Part shown: positions 1 to 9,416 of the stretch, in pieces
Layout: each line of letters starts with the position of its first letter
Numbering within the stretch: position 1 is the stretch's first letter
Source of the DNA: Sphingobacteriia bacterium
Lineage (GTDB): Bacteria; Bacteroidota; Bacteroidia; Bacteroidales; UBA7960
Direction of reading: 5' to 3'
Length of the DNA: 59,848 nt
Assembly: GCA_011390785.1 (NCBI GenBank)
Contig: JAABRR010000028.1
Location: forward strand, 1 to 59,848
Notes under the pieces: model-generated
Seen by the model: the letters and a program-made list of their open reading frames with translations, nothing else
Databases searched by the model: none
What the model was told of the DNA's origin: nothing
Translations under genes and position numbers: made by a program

Positions 1-851
1 TCATTTTCATTGCTGGTAACACTGTAGAGGTATTCTGAACTGAAATTGTTTTCAATTTCAAATACATCGGCATAGTTGGGAACCAGTGCATGCTTACCTG
101 AGTTGATTACCCTGTCAGCATAATCAATTACCTTATCGTAGTAGGAAGCATCATACTGGGCAGCGTAAAGGGCAGCCCTGGCAGCAAATGCCCATGCAGC
201 AGTTTTGTGCACCAGACCCCATTCGTTGGTGGGTAGTTCATCAAAATACGGCAGATAGTTTCCTGCTTCTTCCATGTCTGCAATTATCATATCGTAATTG
301 TCCAAAACGGATTCAGGACGTGGAACATCGATGTCTTCAACGGGAGTATCTTCGGTAACGATCGGAATACCACCATTAGGGCCATTGTCGCCATACCATG
401 GAGCCAGCCACAGATAAGCAAATCCGCGCCAGAAGTAGGCGTTTCCAAGTACTTTGTCTTTGATAGCAGGAGCAAGGTTTTCAGATGCAGGCACCTGCCT
501 GATAATACCATTGGCAAAATTAATGGTACGATACATCCAGGGCCAGTTGTCTCTTACATCACGGGTTGCTGAACCATCATCCAAAAAGTTGGCGATGTTG
601 GCAGCTTCGGCTTGTGAGCGACCGGTAATCATGTCGTCGCTGGCATTTTCGTACCAGAAGAAACCACGTCCTGTTAACCCTTCTCTGTATTGCCATTCAT
701 AAAGAGCATAGGCAGTTTGCATGGCCTGTTCGTTGGTAAGGTTGCCCAGGTCGCTGGGCTGTCCGTAGGGTTCAAATTCGAGGAAGTCTTCGCAGGATAC
801 CACCACAAACAGCGAAACTAATATTGTTAGGATTAAATTTTTCTTTTTCAT
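1..851 (-). CDS. SusD/RagB-family outer-membrane nutrient-binding lipoprotein (partial, C-terminus outside window)
   Basis: The reading frame starts at the ATG complementary to 849-851 and runs off the left edge, giving 283 codons. The N-terminus is a lipoprotein signal ending in VVVSC with Cys at about residue 20, followed by the EDFLEFEP-type start common in SusD proteins. Helical, aromatic-rich sequence follows (for example RGFFWYENASDD and AYFWRGFAYLWLAPWYG). SusD proteins sit on the cell surface as a lid over a SusC transporter and bind glycans or other oligomers. The SusC partner lies 12 bases upstream on the same strand, so the two are surely co-transcribed. No glycoside hydrolase is visible, so the substrate cannot be read from this window. 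The family call is confident. Confidence 0.93.
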   Translation of the reverse strand, partial: MKKKNLILTILVSLFVVVSCEDFLEFEPYGQPSDLGNLTNEQAMQTAYALYEWQYREGLTGRGFFWYENASDDMITGRSQAEAANIANFLDDGSATRDVRDNWPWMYRTINFANGIIRQVPASENLAPAIKDKVLGNAYFWRGFAYLWLAPWYGDNGPNGGIPIVTEDTPVEDIDVPRPESVLDNYDMIIADMEEAGNYLPYFDELPTNEWGLVHKTAAWAFAARAALYAAQYDASYYDKVIDYADRVINSGKHALVPNYADVFEIENNFSSEYLYSVTSNEN

Positions 852-863
852 GATTTTAAAGTT

Positions 864-3800
864 TTAGAATGATACATTAACACCAATACTATACATTCTT
901 GAAACAGGGAATCTGCCACCGTCGAGGCCTCTGTTGCCTACTTCGGGGTCGAATGCTGTGTACTCAGTAAAGGTAAGCAGGTTTTCACCATTGGCATAAA
1001 TTCTCACTGTGCTTCCGGAGTCCATTCCCAGGCGGGTTGTAACGGATGCAGGAATAGTATAAGCTACCTGGAGGTTTTTCAGTCTGAGATAGTCTCCTTT
1101 ATCAAGGAAATAAGAAGATACTCTTGAGTAGTTACCATTGGGATCGCTAATGAATGAAAGACGTGGGATGCCTGAATCAGGGTTGTATTCCCATGAATCC
1201 AGGATGTCGGTGGTCATATTCCAGCCTTTTAAACCAGAAGAAGACATGGCTTTTACACCATTGTAAATTTTTACACCAGAAACTCCCTGCCAGAACATAT
1301 TAACGCTGAAGTTTTTCCATTCGGCTCCAAGATTAAAGCCATACGAAAAATCAGGGAAATCATATGCACCCATATATTGGCGGTCTCCATCGTTTATGAT
1401 ACCATCGTTGTTGTAGTCAACGAATTTAATATCACCGGGTTGTGCGTTGGGTTGTATAGGTGTAGAAGTGCCGGTTTCAGGGTTGGTCCATGTATAGGAA
1501 TCGATTTCTGACTGGGATTGGAATAAACCATCAGCTTCAATAAGATAGTAACTGTACCATGCCTGGCCTACTGTAGATTGCAGCGGATTTTGTGAGTTTA
1601 CACCATCACCATGAGAAATAAATTCACGTGCTCCGATATTGATTACATTGTTTTTAACAGTACCCAGGTTACCACTTAAACTGAGGTTCAGATCTCCTAT
1701 GTTTTGATTATAGGTAGCAGAGAATTCCCAGCCATAGTTTTCAACTTCACCAATATTTACTTCAGGAGGTGATGCAACACCTGCCACAGAAGGAATAGGC
1801 ATGGTTTCGATAAGGTCTTTGGTAAGTTTACGGAAGTAATCAACAGTTACAAACAATGCGTTGTTGAACAACCCAAGGTCTAAACCAAAGTTGCTTTGTT
1901 CTGTACGTTCCCACTTAAGGTTGGTATTTGGGATGGTACTCTGGTAAATCCCAAAAACATGGTTTCCGGCATCAGGACCCAGGAATACTCCCCAATCACC
2001 CACAGCCAATGGCGGAGAATAAATAAAACGTCTTACAGATCTGATATTACCTACCTGTCCCCAGCTGGCTCTTAGTTTTGCAAAGCTAAGCTGTTCAGAT
2101 TTTGGCATAAATGGTTCTGATGTAATTTTCCATGCACCGGATACGGCGGGGAAAATGTCAGAGTTATTTCCGGGAGCGAGTTTGGATGAGGCATCCCTAC
2201 GTAAACTGGCATTAATAAAGTAGCGGTCGTCGTAGGAGTAAGATGCACGTCCTAAAACTGATACAGTTGCTTCTTCCCAGATGTCTTCACCGGGTTTGGC
2301 ATAGCCAAACTCATTGGCATTTTCGAAAATGGTAAAGTTTTCGTATTCGAAGTCAAAACCTCTGGCCTGTGCGTTGGTCCAACGATTCATGTTGTAATTC
2401 AAGGTAAAACCACCGAGCAAAGAAACATAATGCTTGTCGTTGAAAATCTGGGAATAAGATGCGATGTTATCCCAGTTCCACCGGGTATTGAGTGAATTGG
2501 AAATGCTTCGATAGTTTTGATCAACAGTACGGCCGGGAGCAGTAAAGCGGGCTGTAAAGGCTTCGTTTCTTGAACTGGCTACATTGTAAGCAAAATCACT
2601 CTTGAGTTCCAACCCATCTATAGGCTTTAACTGTAAAGATGTTAAAGAGTAAACGCGGTTGTAGGGATTATTTTGGCGTCTGTTTTCCAGCTGCGTAACA
2701 GGGTTGAACAAGTCGGCTTCAACGCTGAAACCTTCTGCCAGTGCCCATCTGGGAACAGTACCGCCGGGCAGGACATTACCGGCATCGTCGTATTCAAAAA
2801 CAGTGGCATATCTTGGGTATGCCATGGCAGCAAAAACGGCTCCTGTATGGCCATCGCCAATGCTGCTTTGTCCGTTGCGATAATTATAATGCAGGTTTTG
2901 ACTAATTGTTGCCCAGGAGTTCAATTTCATATCAACTCTTAAGCGGGTGGTTAAATCGCGGTTGAAGGTATTGATAATGGTACCCTGCACATCGTCATAA
3001 CTAACAGATGCAATGGCTTTAAGATCTTCTGTCCCTCCGCTTATGGTCATGTCGTAGTGTTGCATGTAGCCAGGACGGAAAATAGCATCCACCCAGTCGG
3101 TACGGGTAACATTTCCATAGGGGAAACGCAGTGGATCATAAACCGCAGGAGTTGTCCGGTTGGCAGCCGCCGAAGCATCTCCCCAAACCTTATTGAATTC
3201 TTCTGCAGTAAGCACTTCAGGGGTTCTCCATGCCTGCTGAACGCCATTCCAAACATTGGCTTCAACTTTCATTGCACCTTCAGCAGCTTGCTTTGTGGTT
3301 ATAATAATAACACCACCTGATCCGGCATAGGCACCATAGATCGCTGCAGATGCAGCATCTTTCAATACGGTTACCGATTCAATGTCGGCAGGATTAAAAG
3401 GAGCGTCGGGCACCCCATCTACAATGTATAGTACACCGTCGCCGCTTCGGTTACCTTTACCCCGAATGCTTATTGTGCCACCATCAGTAGGTGATCCACT
3501 TTGTTCTACACGAACACCAGGAACTTCTCCCTGCAAAAGGGTTCCCAAAGATGACGGGCGGCCTTTAAAATTGTCTTCAACGTTTACTGTTGAAACGGCT
3601 ACTGATAAATCCTGTTTCCTTGTGCTGGCATAACCAATCACAACAAATTCATCCATACCGATCATTTCCATTTCCATGGCAACATTAATTATGCTGCGCC
3701 CGTCAATGGCTGTTTCAATGGTTTTTAATCCAACAAAAGAAAATACCAATGTTTGAGCATCATCAGAAACTGTTAAGGAGTAATTACCATTTTCGTTGGT

Positions 3801-3959
3801 GGTAGTTCCTGTGAGCGTACCTTTTACTGAAACTGTTACACCAGGAATTGTATTACCGTCTTCAGCCGAGGTCACAACACCGGTAACAGTTCTCTGAGCG
3901 CTTAACTGAAAACTGATCAGTGTAAGAGCAACTGTTAATAATGATAGTACTTTTCGCAT
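864..3959 (-). CDS. SusC/RagA-family TonB-linked outer-membrane transporter
   Basis: This 1031-residue protein has a signal peptide ending in LSAQ (about residue 21). A carboxypeptidase-like regulatory domain follows (about 22-105), then a TonB plug with the typical RGKGNRSGDGVLYIVDG and VTVLKDAASAAIYG stretches (about 160-210), then a long beta-barrel ending in Phe (SIGVNVSF). The length is normal for SusC. These transporters import bulky substrates across the outer membrane using TonB energy, with SusD as the lid. The gene is first in the susC-susD unit and faces a LacI regulator across an 880-base gap, which suggests LacI control. No anti-sigma or hybrid two-component regulator is seen nearby. 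Confidence 0.96.
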   Translation of the reverse strand: MRKVLSLLTVALTLISFQLSAQRTVTGVVTSAEDGNTIPGVTVSVKGTLTGTTTNENGNYSLTVSDDAQTLVFSFVGLKTIETAIDGRSIINVAMEMEMIGMDEFVVIGYASTRKQDLSVAVSTVNVEDNFKGRPSSLGTLLQGEVPGVRVEQSGSPTDGGTISIRGKGNRSGDGVLYIVDGVPDAPFNPADIESVTVLKDAASAAIYGAYAGSGGVIIITTKQAAEGAMKVEANVWNGVQQAWRTPEVLTAEEFNKVWGDASAAANRTTPAVYDPLRFPYGNVTRTDWVDAIFRPGYMQHYDMTISGGTEDLKAIASVSYDDVQGTIINTFNRDLTTRLRVDMKLNSWATISQNLHYNYRNGQSSIGDGHTGAVFAAMAYPRYATVFEYDDAGNVLPGGTVPRWALAEGFSVEADLFNPVTQLENRRQNNPYNRVYSLTSLQLKPIDGLELKSDFAYNVASSRNEAFTARFTAPGRTVDQNYRSISNSLNTRWNWDNIASYSQIFNDKHYVSLLGGFTLNYNMNRWTNAQARGFDFEYENFTIFENANEFGYAKPGEDIWEEATVSVLGRASYSYDDRYFINASLRRDASSKLAPGNNSDIFPAVSGAWKITSEPFMPKSEQLSFAKLRASWGQVGNIRSVRRFIYSPPLAVGDWGVFLGPDAGNHVFGIYQSTIPNTNLKWERTEQSNFGLDLGLFNNALFVTVDYFRKLTKDLIETMPIPSVAGVASPPEVNIGEVENYGWEFSATYNQNIGDLNLSLSGNLGTVKNNVINIGAREFISHGDGVNSQNPLQSTVGQAWYSYYLIEADGLFQSQSEIDSYTWTNPETGTSTPIQPNAQPGDIKFVDYNNDGIINDGDRQYMGAYDFPDFSYGFNLGAEWKNFSVNMFWQGVSGVKIYNGVKAMSSSGLKGWNMTTDILDSWEYNPDSGIPRLSFISDPNGNYSRVSSYFLDKGDYLRLKNLQVAYTIPASVTTRLGMDSGSTVRIYANGENLLTFTEYTAFDPEVGNRGLDGGRFPVSRMYSIGVNVSF

Positions 3960-4222
3960 GAGTTAATAAGTTTAATTAATTTTTTATTGATTTTGATTGA
4001 GTAGATTTTGCTGTTTCCAGTCAAAAATGCGTGGGTTTTGTTTGGTTGTTTTTCAAGTCATACAGGTAAAAATTAAATGAATAATTTGATTTAATTTGAT
4101 GTGTTTGTTGATGTAATTATCGTAAAATTACCCAGTGCAGACCCGTTTTTTTTTGCCTTAGGTTTCGGGTGTATGTCAATAAGAAAATGAACAATACAAT
4201 TTGAATTTTTAAAAGTAAAATA

Positions 4223-4236
4223 CTAAATCGATTTAG
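4223..4236. promoter_or_regulatory. Candidate LacI-family operator (CTAAATCGATTTAG)
   Basis: This is a perfect 14-base inverted repeat with a central CG, the symmetry typical of LacI/GalR operators. It lies between susC (start 3959) and a LacI-family regulator (start 4840). The pairing with that regulator is inferred from position and symmetry only. Confidence 0.5.
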
Positions 4237-4780
4237 CAAAATAAAAAATGATTATTTTTGATTTTTTATAAATTTATAATTGATTTGCATCCTTATAAGC
4301 ATATGTTAATATTTGTCGAAATAGTTTCATTTAACCTGTTTAAAGTCATTGTTCAATCAAAGAGATGGTAATTTTTCAATTTGTTGAATAAATGAATTAT
4401 TTAATATGCTAATTTTAGATAGACTAATTGGAATTTAACTAATTACATGTGAACATATATTTTAAAATTACGTTTAATTACTTAATAAAAAATTAAAGAT
4501 CAAATGTTTTGAATTTACAATTCAATTCTTTAGTTTTAGAAAATATTTTAAAAAGATGGTTATTGTATCTTATTTTTTTTTGTTTTTGCATTAGATTTTA
4601 AAATCAATTGGTCAAAGTAAAGGATTATATTTTACTTAAATGTTAAGTTCGTTTTAATAAATTGCAAAACCGTTTTAGTTGTTTTTTTAAACTTAATTCC
4701 AACTGTGATGAATTTTAATATTGTTAATAATTTATCAGCTCTAAAATAAAGTATTAAGGTCCATTATTCAGGCATATGGT

Positions 4781-4788
4781 TAATTTTG
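4781..4788 (+). promoter_or_regulatory. Candidate -7 promoter box for the LacI gene (TAATTTTG)
   Basis: It matches the Bacteroidota primary sigma -7 consensus TAnnTTTG and ends 51 bases before the GTG start. No clear -33 TTG was found at the usual spacing. Confidence 0.4.
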
Positions 4789-4839
4789 TCCGAATTATTT
4801 ATTAAAAATCTGATTTAATTAAATTTAAGGATTATTGAT

Positions 4840-5871
4840 GTGGCTAAAAAAGTTTCTATTAGTGATGTTGCCAAAAGTCTTGGCATGTCTAAAACTGTTG
4901 TCTCTCTTGTAATAAATGGTAAAGGCGATTTGCACCGGATCAATAAGGATACTCAGCAAAGGGTACTTTTAAAGGTAACAGAAATGAATTATCAGCCCAA
5001 TGTGCTGGCACGGGGGTTCAGAACAGGTAAAACCAATACCATTGGTTTAATTGTAACTGAAATTTCCAACACCTTTTATTCTAAAGTTGCCAGTTATATA
5101 GAGGAACTTGCCTGGCAACAAAATTATAGTGTTGTAATTTGCAGTACCAACGAACTGGTAGAAAAGGAGAAAAGACAAATTAAGCTTTTGGTTGACAGAA
5201 AAATTGATGGCATAATCATTTCTTCATCACAAAAAACATCCGATTCATTTGATCACCTTTTGGAAGAAGGAATTCCTCACGTTTTAATTGACAGAAGTTT
5301 TGAAAACTCAAAGTCGCCCAGTGTTTCGGTAGATAATTTTGGGGGAGCCAGAATGGCTGCCCGTCATTTAATAACACAGGGAATTACTGATATTGCACTT
5401 GTGGCATTAAAAGGCGAACATGTGTCTACAACACGCGACAGGATAGCCGGTTTCAGATCTTCACTGAGCGATCATAATCTATCGATCCCCGAAAGTCGGA
5501 TTATTCATGCCAAACCCAGGTATATTCATGATACTATAAAAAACAGTTTGCAGTCATATTATTATCAAAATAAGATGCCACGGGCAATTTTTGCTATTGA
5601 TAATAATTTAACCTTCATTTGTTTGGAATACCTTCAAAAACTTTCAGTAAAAATACCTGCCGAAACAGCCCTGATCGGGTTTGATGATCTTCAGTATTTC
5701 CGCTATACTGACCCATCCATTTCTGCTATAGAACAGCCGGTTGAGAAAATCGGTGAAGCTGCGTTTAACCTGTTGCTTGAGCAAATAAAAGACAATTCAT
5801 TAATGGGTAAACAAAACTCAGTGTTATTACCGGTAGATATCAACATACGCAGGTCATCTAAAATTATATAG
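4840..5871 (+). CDS. LacI/GalR-family transcriptional regulator
   Basis: This 343-residue protein has an N-terminal LacI helix-turn-helix (about 3-50; VSISDVAKSLGMSKTVVS). A periplasmic-binding-protein-like effector domain starts at TNTIGLIVTEISNTFY (about 61) and ends with a typical IGFDDLQYFRYTDPSISAI stretch. The start is GTG at 4840: the overlapping ATG at 4838 is out of frame, and the in-frame stop upstream (4825-4827) leaves no ATG. Such regulators bind palindromic operators and release or bind DNA with a sugar-like ligand. The divergent susCD pair and the downstream sugar dehydrogenase are its likely targets. Confidence 0.93.
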   Translation: MAKKVSISDVAKSLGMSKTVVSLVINGKGDLHRINKDTQQRVLLKVTEMNYQPNVLARGFRTGKTNTIGLIVTEISNTFYSKVASYIEELAWQQNYSVVICSTNELVEKEKRQIKLLVDRKIDGIIISSSQKTSDSFDHLLEEGIPHVLIDRSFENSKSPSVSVDNFGGARMAARHLITQGITDIALVALKGEHVSTTRDRIAGFRSSLSDHNLSIPESRIIHAKPRYIHDTIKNSLQSYYYQNKMPRAIFAIDNNLTFICLEYLQKLSVKIPAETALIGFDDLQYFRYTDPSISAIEQPVEKIGEAAFNLLLEQIKDNSLMGKQNSVLLPVDINIRRSSKII

Positions 5872-5904
5872 TCTTTCAAAAAACAATTTCTATTTCTAAT
5901 ACCT

Positions 5905-5912
5905 TATCTTTG
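5905..5912 (+). promoter_or_regulatory. -7 promoter box TATCTTTG upstream of the PQQ-type dehydrogenase
   Basis: Exact match to TAnnTTTG, ending 24 bases before the ATG at 5937. It implies the dehydrogenase can be transcribed apart from the LacI gene. Confidence 0.6.
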
Positions 5913-5936
5913 TAGTAAATTGAAAAAATTATTACT

Positions 5937-7076
5937 ATGAAAAGATATTTTTTAGCATTGGCAATTTTATTGCCTTCTTTGTTTTTTGTTTTGCTGGCTT
6001 TAGGCTCATGCAACTCTAATCAGAAAGATACTAATACCACTTATGAAGAGTTGTCTTTTACTGTTGATACATTGGCTTCCGGTCTGGATAGCCCCTGGGG
6101 TATGGAATTTCTTCCTGATGGTAGGATTCTACTTGTTGAAAAACCTGGCAGACTCAGAGTGTGGTCAAAGGGTATACTTGAAGATGATCCTGTTTCAGGT
6201 TTACCTGAGGTATGGGCACATGGCCAGGGTGGGTTACTTGATGTAAAAATGCATCCCAACTATGAAGAAAATCAAATAATCTACATTGCTTATTCAACGC
6301 GTGGCGAAGGTGGAGGAAATACAGCCATAGGTCGTGGACGTTTGGTCGATAACAATTTGGTTGATTTTGAAAAAATCTTCCAGGGTTTACCCTACTCTTC
6401 TGCAGGTGTGCATTTTGGAAGTCGTATTTTGTTTGATGAAGATGGGTTTCTTTATACCACTATTGGCGATAGAGGCAGGCAGGATAACGCGCAAACACTT
6501 GAGAATTACAACGGTAAAGTAATCAGGATGAAAGATGATGGCAGTACCCCTGATGATAATCCCTTTATTAATGAACCCAACGCGATGCCCCTTATCTGGA
6601 CGTACGGACACAGGAATATCCAGGGTATGGCATTTCACCCTGAAACCGGCGAACTGTGGACTCATGAGCACGGGCCTAAAGGGGGTGATGAGATTAATGT
6701 TATTATTAAGGCTGAAAACTATGGTTGGCCAAAGGCAACATTTGGGATTAACTATAGCGGAACGATCATTACCAATGATACTACCCTGCCTGGTATGCGC
6801 GATCCTATTCTTCAATGGACTCCGTCAATCGCCCCCTGTGGTCTTGAAATTGTTAGTAGTGATAAATATCCGCATTGGCAAGGTAACCTTTTGGTTGGTG
6901 CTCTTGCCGGCCAACATATACAACGTGTAGTTGTGGATGGAAGAAACGTTGTTGAGACTGAAAAACTATTGCAGGATTTTGCCCGTTTCAGAGCCATCAG
7001 GCAAGGACCTGATGGATATATTTACGTGGTTACCGAATCTCCAGGTTTGTTTATCCGTTTGGTGCCGCAACCATAA
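5937..7076 (+). CDS. PQQ-dependent aldose sugar dehydrogenase-like lipoprotein (glucose/sorbosone dehydrogenase fold)
   Basis: This 379-residue protein has a lipoprotein signal peptide ending in LALGSC (Cys about residue 25). The mature part has the six-bladed propeller motifs of the soluble aldose sugar dehydrogenase (YliI/Asd) group: LDSPWGMEFLPDGRILLVEK near the N-terminus, IGDRGRQDNAQ, then TYGHRNIQGMAFHP and EHGPKGGDEINVI. Family members oxidise aldoses to lactones with PQQ as cofactor in the periplasm. Whether this host makes PQQ cannot be judged here. It sits 65 bases after the LacI gene with its own -7 box. The alternative is a related propeller without PQQ; the family call is firm, the substrate is unknown. 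Confidence 0.88.
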   Translation: MKRYFLALAILLPSLFFVLLALGSCNSNQKDTNTTYEELSFTVDTLASGLDSPWGMEFLPDGRILLVEKPGRLRVWSKGILEDDPVSGLPEVWAHGQGGLLDVKMHPNYEENQIIYIAYSTRGEGGGNTAIGRGRLVDNNLVDFEKIFQGLPYSSAGVHFGSRILFDEDGFLYTTIGDRGRQDNAQTLENYNGKVIRMKDDGSTPDDNPFINEPNAMPLIWTYGHRNIQGMAFHPETGELWTHEHGPKGGDEINVIIKAENYGWPKATFGINYSGTIITNDTTLPGMRDPILQWTPSIAPCGLEIVSSDKYPHWQGNLLVGALAGQHIQRVVVDGRNVVETEKLLQDFARFRAIRQGPDGYIYVVTESPGLFIRLVPQP

Positions 7077-7219
7077 AATTTCTTGAAAATAAAAAATTCC
7101 ATGTCTTAGTTTTATTCAGTAATATGCTATACAGGTTGCTGTATTAAATAAAATTAAGTGAGATGGGTATAATAAATTGAAGACAAAAGTATTTAAGTAA
7201 ATTGAAATTTTAAGAAGAT

Positions 7220-9412
7220 ATGAGATTACTGATTGTTTCTAACCGTTTACCGGTTTCGCTAAAGAAGGATAAGGGAAAATTTGAATTTGAAAAAAGTGCT
7301 GGTGGATTGGTTTCCGGACTTACAGACTATCTGGATGGTTTGGGGAAAGCAAAAGGAGAAATTACAGACTATATTTGGATGGGATGGCCCGGTATGACCA
7401 TAGAAAAGGAAGATGAGGAATATGTTCGAAAAACTGTTCAGAAAGAGTATAGCGCATCACCTGTTTTTTTGTCGCAAAAATTAATGGACAAGGTTTACCT
7501 GGGTTTCTGTAACAAAACAATCTGGCCTCTTTTCCATTATTTCCCCAACTATGCCAGTTTCGATAATGAATTCTGGACTGAATATGTAAAAGTGAACGAG
7601 ATTTTTCGCGATGAAGTACTTCGTATCATGAAGCCTGATGATATATTGTGGGTGCACGATTATCATTTAATGCTCTTACCGGCTATGCTTCGCGAAAAAG
7701 TAAATAATCCAATTGGATTTTTTCTTCATATACCTTTCCCATCTTTCGAAATGTATCGTTTGTTTCCCAAAGAGAGCAGAAACGGTATTCTTGAAGGATT
7801 ACTGGGGTCTGATTTGATTGGTTTTCATACCTATGATTATGCACAATATTTTTTAAGGTCTGTTTTGAGAATTCTTGGTAAGGAAAATCATATGGGTACA
7901 ATTGATTTGGCCGATAGAATGGTTAAAGCCGCCAGTTTTCCGATGGGTATTGAGTATAATAAGTTCAATACTATGGATGTATCGCCCTTCAGTTCGGAAA
8001 AGCCTGATGGTGATAAACCTAAGGTTATTCTTTCGGTTGACAGACTTGATTATTCCAAAGGTATTATCAACCGACTGGAAGGGTTTGAATTATTTTTGAA
8101 AAATAACCCACAGTGGCATGGTAAGGTATTTTTAAACATGATTGTGGTGCCATCGCGTACGGGAGTAACATCTTATCAGAAAATTAAACGGCGGCTCGAT
8201 GAGTTGGTAGGATTAATTAATGGTAATTATGGAAATGTTTTCTGGACCCCTATTATTTACCAATATACATCACTATCTCATAAAGAGTTGATTGCCCGCT
8301 ACAGGATGAGTTCTGTTTCCTTGATTACCCCTTTAAGAGATGGGATGAATCTGGTTGCCAAAGAATATGTAGCATCTTTAACTGACAAACGGGGTGTTTT
8401 AATTCTCAGCGAATTTACCGGTGCAGCTAAGGAACTGAGCGAAACCATTATCATAAACCCCAATAATATTGACGAAATAGCCAATGGTATTGCAGAGGCA
8501 CTTTCTATTCCCGATGAAGAGCAAATCAGACGGAACACAATTATGCAAAAAAGACTGAAACGCTATAATGTTACCCGTTGGGCGAATGATTATGTTGATG
8601 GACTACTTGAAATAAGTCAGGCATCAAAATACACATCAAAAGTTAAGCTTTTTAAATCAGAACATACCAAAGAGCTTATAGGGGATTATAAGAAATCAAA
8701 GAATCGGATTATTATTGTTAATTATGATGGTACCCTTGTTCCATTTGCCCGTAATCCTGAAAATGCCAAGCCTGATCCGGAGTTGCTTCAACTCCTTTCT
8801 AACCTTAATAAAACCAGCAGAACTGATATTGTGATTGTTAGCAGCCGGGGAAAAGATGATCTGGATTCATGGTTGGGAAAGACCCCCATTAACTTAACTG
8901 CTGAACATGGTACATGGATACGAGAAGCCACTGATACAGAATGGAAATTGTTTAAGCCTCTTTCCAACAATTGGAAAACAGATGTTTTACCAATAGTTGA
9001 AATGTATACTGATCGTCTACCTGGTTCTTTCTATGTAGAAAGAGACTATTCCATTTCATGGCATTATCATAAATCAGATATTGAACAGGCATCTTTTCTT
9101 TCCAAAGAAGTTAGCGATCATCTTCTGTCAATAACTACCAATATCGGAGTTCAGGTGCTTCAGGGACATAAAGTTATTGAAGTGAGTAATTCCGGAATTA
9201 ATAAAGGAGAACTGGCCATGCACTGGATATCTCGCAAAGACTACGACTTTATTCTTGCCATGGGGGCAGGTTGGTCAGATGAATTGCTGTTTCATACCCT
9301 TCCCGAACATGCATGGACCATTAAAGTGGGTGTTCTGAAAACCGCTGCCAGGCATGTTATAAAAAAGCAGGAAGATGCTCTTGCATTGTTAAAACGTCTT
9401 GACCAGCAATAA
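7220..9412 (+). CDS. otsA: Bifunctional trehalose-6-phosphate synthase with a degenerate trehalose-phosphatase domain
   Basis: The 730-residue protein is an OtsA-OtsB fusion. The N-terminal glycosyltransferase-20 part (about 1-465) keeps the expected motifs SNRLPV, VHDYHLMLLP, FLHIPFPSFEMYR, VDRLDYSKGI and TPLRDGMNLVAKEY, so it should make trehalose 6-phosphate from UDP-glucose and glucose 6-phosphate. The C-terminal HAD phosphatase part (about 490-730) is recognisable but altered. Motif I reads NYDGTL (N501 in place of the nucleophilic Asp), and the usual GDDxTDE metal-binding motif reads GAGWSDE (682-688). The phosphatase may therefore be inactive or regulatory. The gene ends 4 bases before a convergent MscS-like channel gene. 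No separate otsB is visible in the window. Confidence 0.93.
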   Translation: MRLLIVSNRLPVSLKKDKGKFEFEKSAGGLVSGLTDYLDGLGKAKGEITDYIWMGWPGMTIEKEDEEYVRKTVQKEYSASPVFLSQKLMDKVYLGFCNKTIWPLFHYFPNYASFDNEFWTEYVKVNEIFRDEVLRIMKPDDILWVHDYHLMLLPAMLREKVNNPIGFFLHIPFPSFEMYRLFPKESRNGILEGLLGSDLIGFHTYDYAQYFLRSVLRILGKENHMGTIDLADRMVKAASFPMGIEYNKFNTMDVSPFSSEKPDGDKPKVILSVDRLDYSKGIINRLEGFELFLKNNPQWHGKVFLNMIVVPSRTGVTSYQKIKRRLDELVGLINGNYGNVFWTPIIYQYTSLSHKELIARYRMSSVSLITPLRDGMNLVAKEYVASLTDKRGVLILSEFTGAAKELSETIIINPNNIDEIANGIAEALSIPDEEQIRRNTIMQKRLKRYNVTRWANDYVDGLLEISQASKYTSKVKLFKSEHTKELIGDYKKSKNRIIIVNYDGTLVPFARNPENAKPDPELLQLLSNLNKTSRTDIVIVSSRGKDDLDSWLGKTPINLTAEHGTWIREATDTEWKLFKPLSNNWKTDVLPIVEMYTDRLPGSFYVERDYSISWHYHKSDIEQASFLSKEVSDHLLSITTNIGVQVLQGHKVIEVSNSGINKGELAMHWISRKDYDFILAMGAGWSDELLFHTLPEHAWTIKVGVLKTAARHVIKKQEDALALLKRLDQQ

Positions 9413-9416
9413 TTAT

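Larger units (their letters stand above)
3960..4839. other. 880-base AT-rich intergenic region between divergent susC and lacI
   Basis: No convincing open reading frame, tRNA or strong hairpin was seen. The stretch is very AT-rich, with many short A and T runs. It must hold the promoters of both the susCD unit and the LacI gene. It contains a perfect 14-base palindrome at 4223-4236, a shorter 11-base one (AAAAC-C-GTTTT) at 4666-4676, and a -7-like box at 4781-4788. Its length is large compared with other gaps in the window, so an unannotated small RNA or long leader is possible, but nothing in the sequence proves it. Confidence 0.5.

Noticed and set aside
2673-2942. Plus-strand frames inside the susC gene
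   Set aside because: They are antisense shadows of a well-supported gene, with no domain or promoter of their own. The same applies to the many short frames opposite the SLC12-AAA+ and fibre genes.
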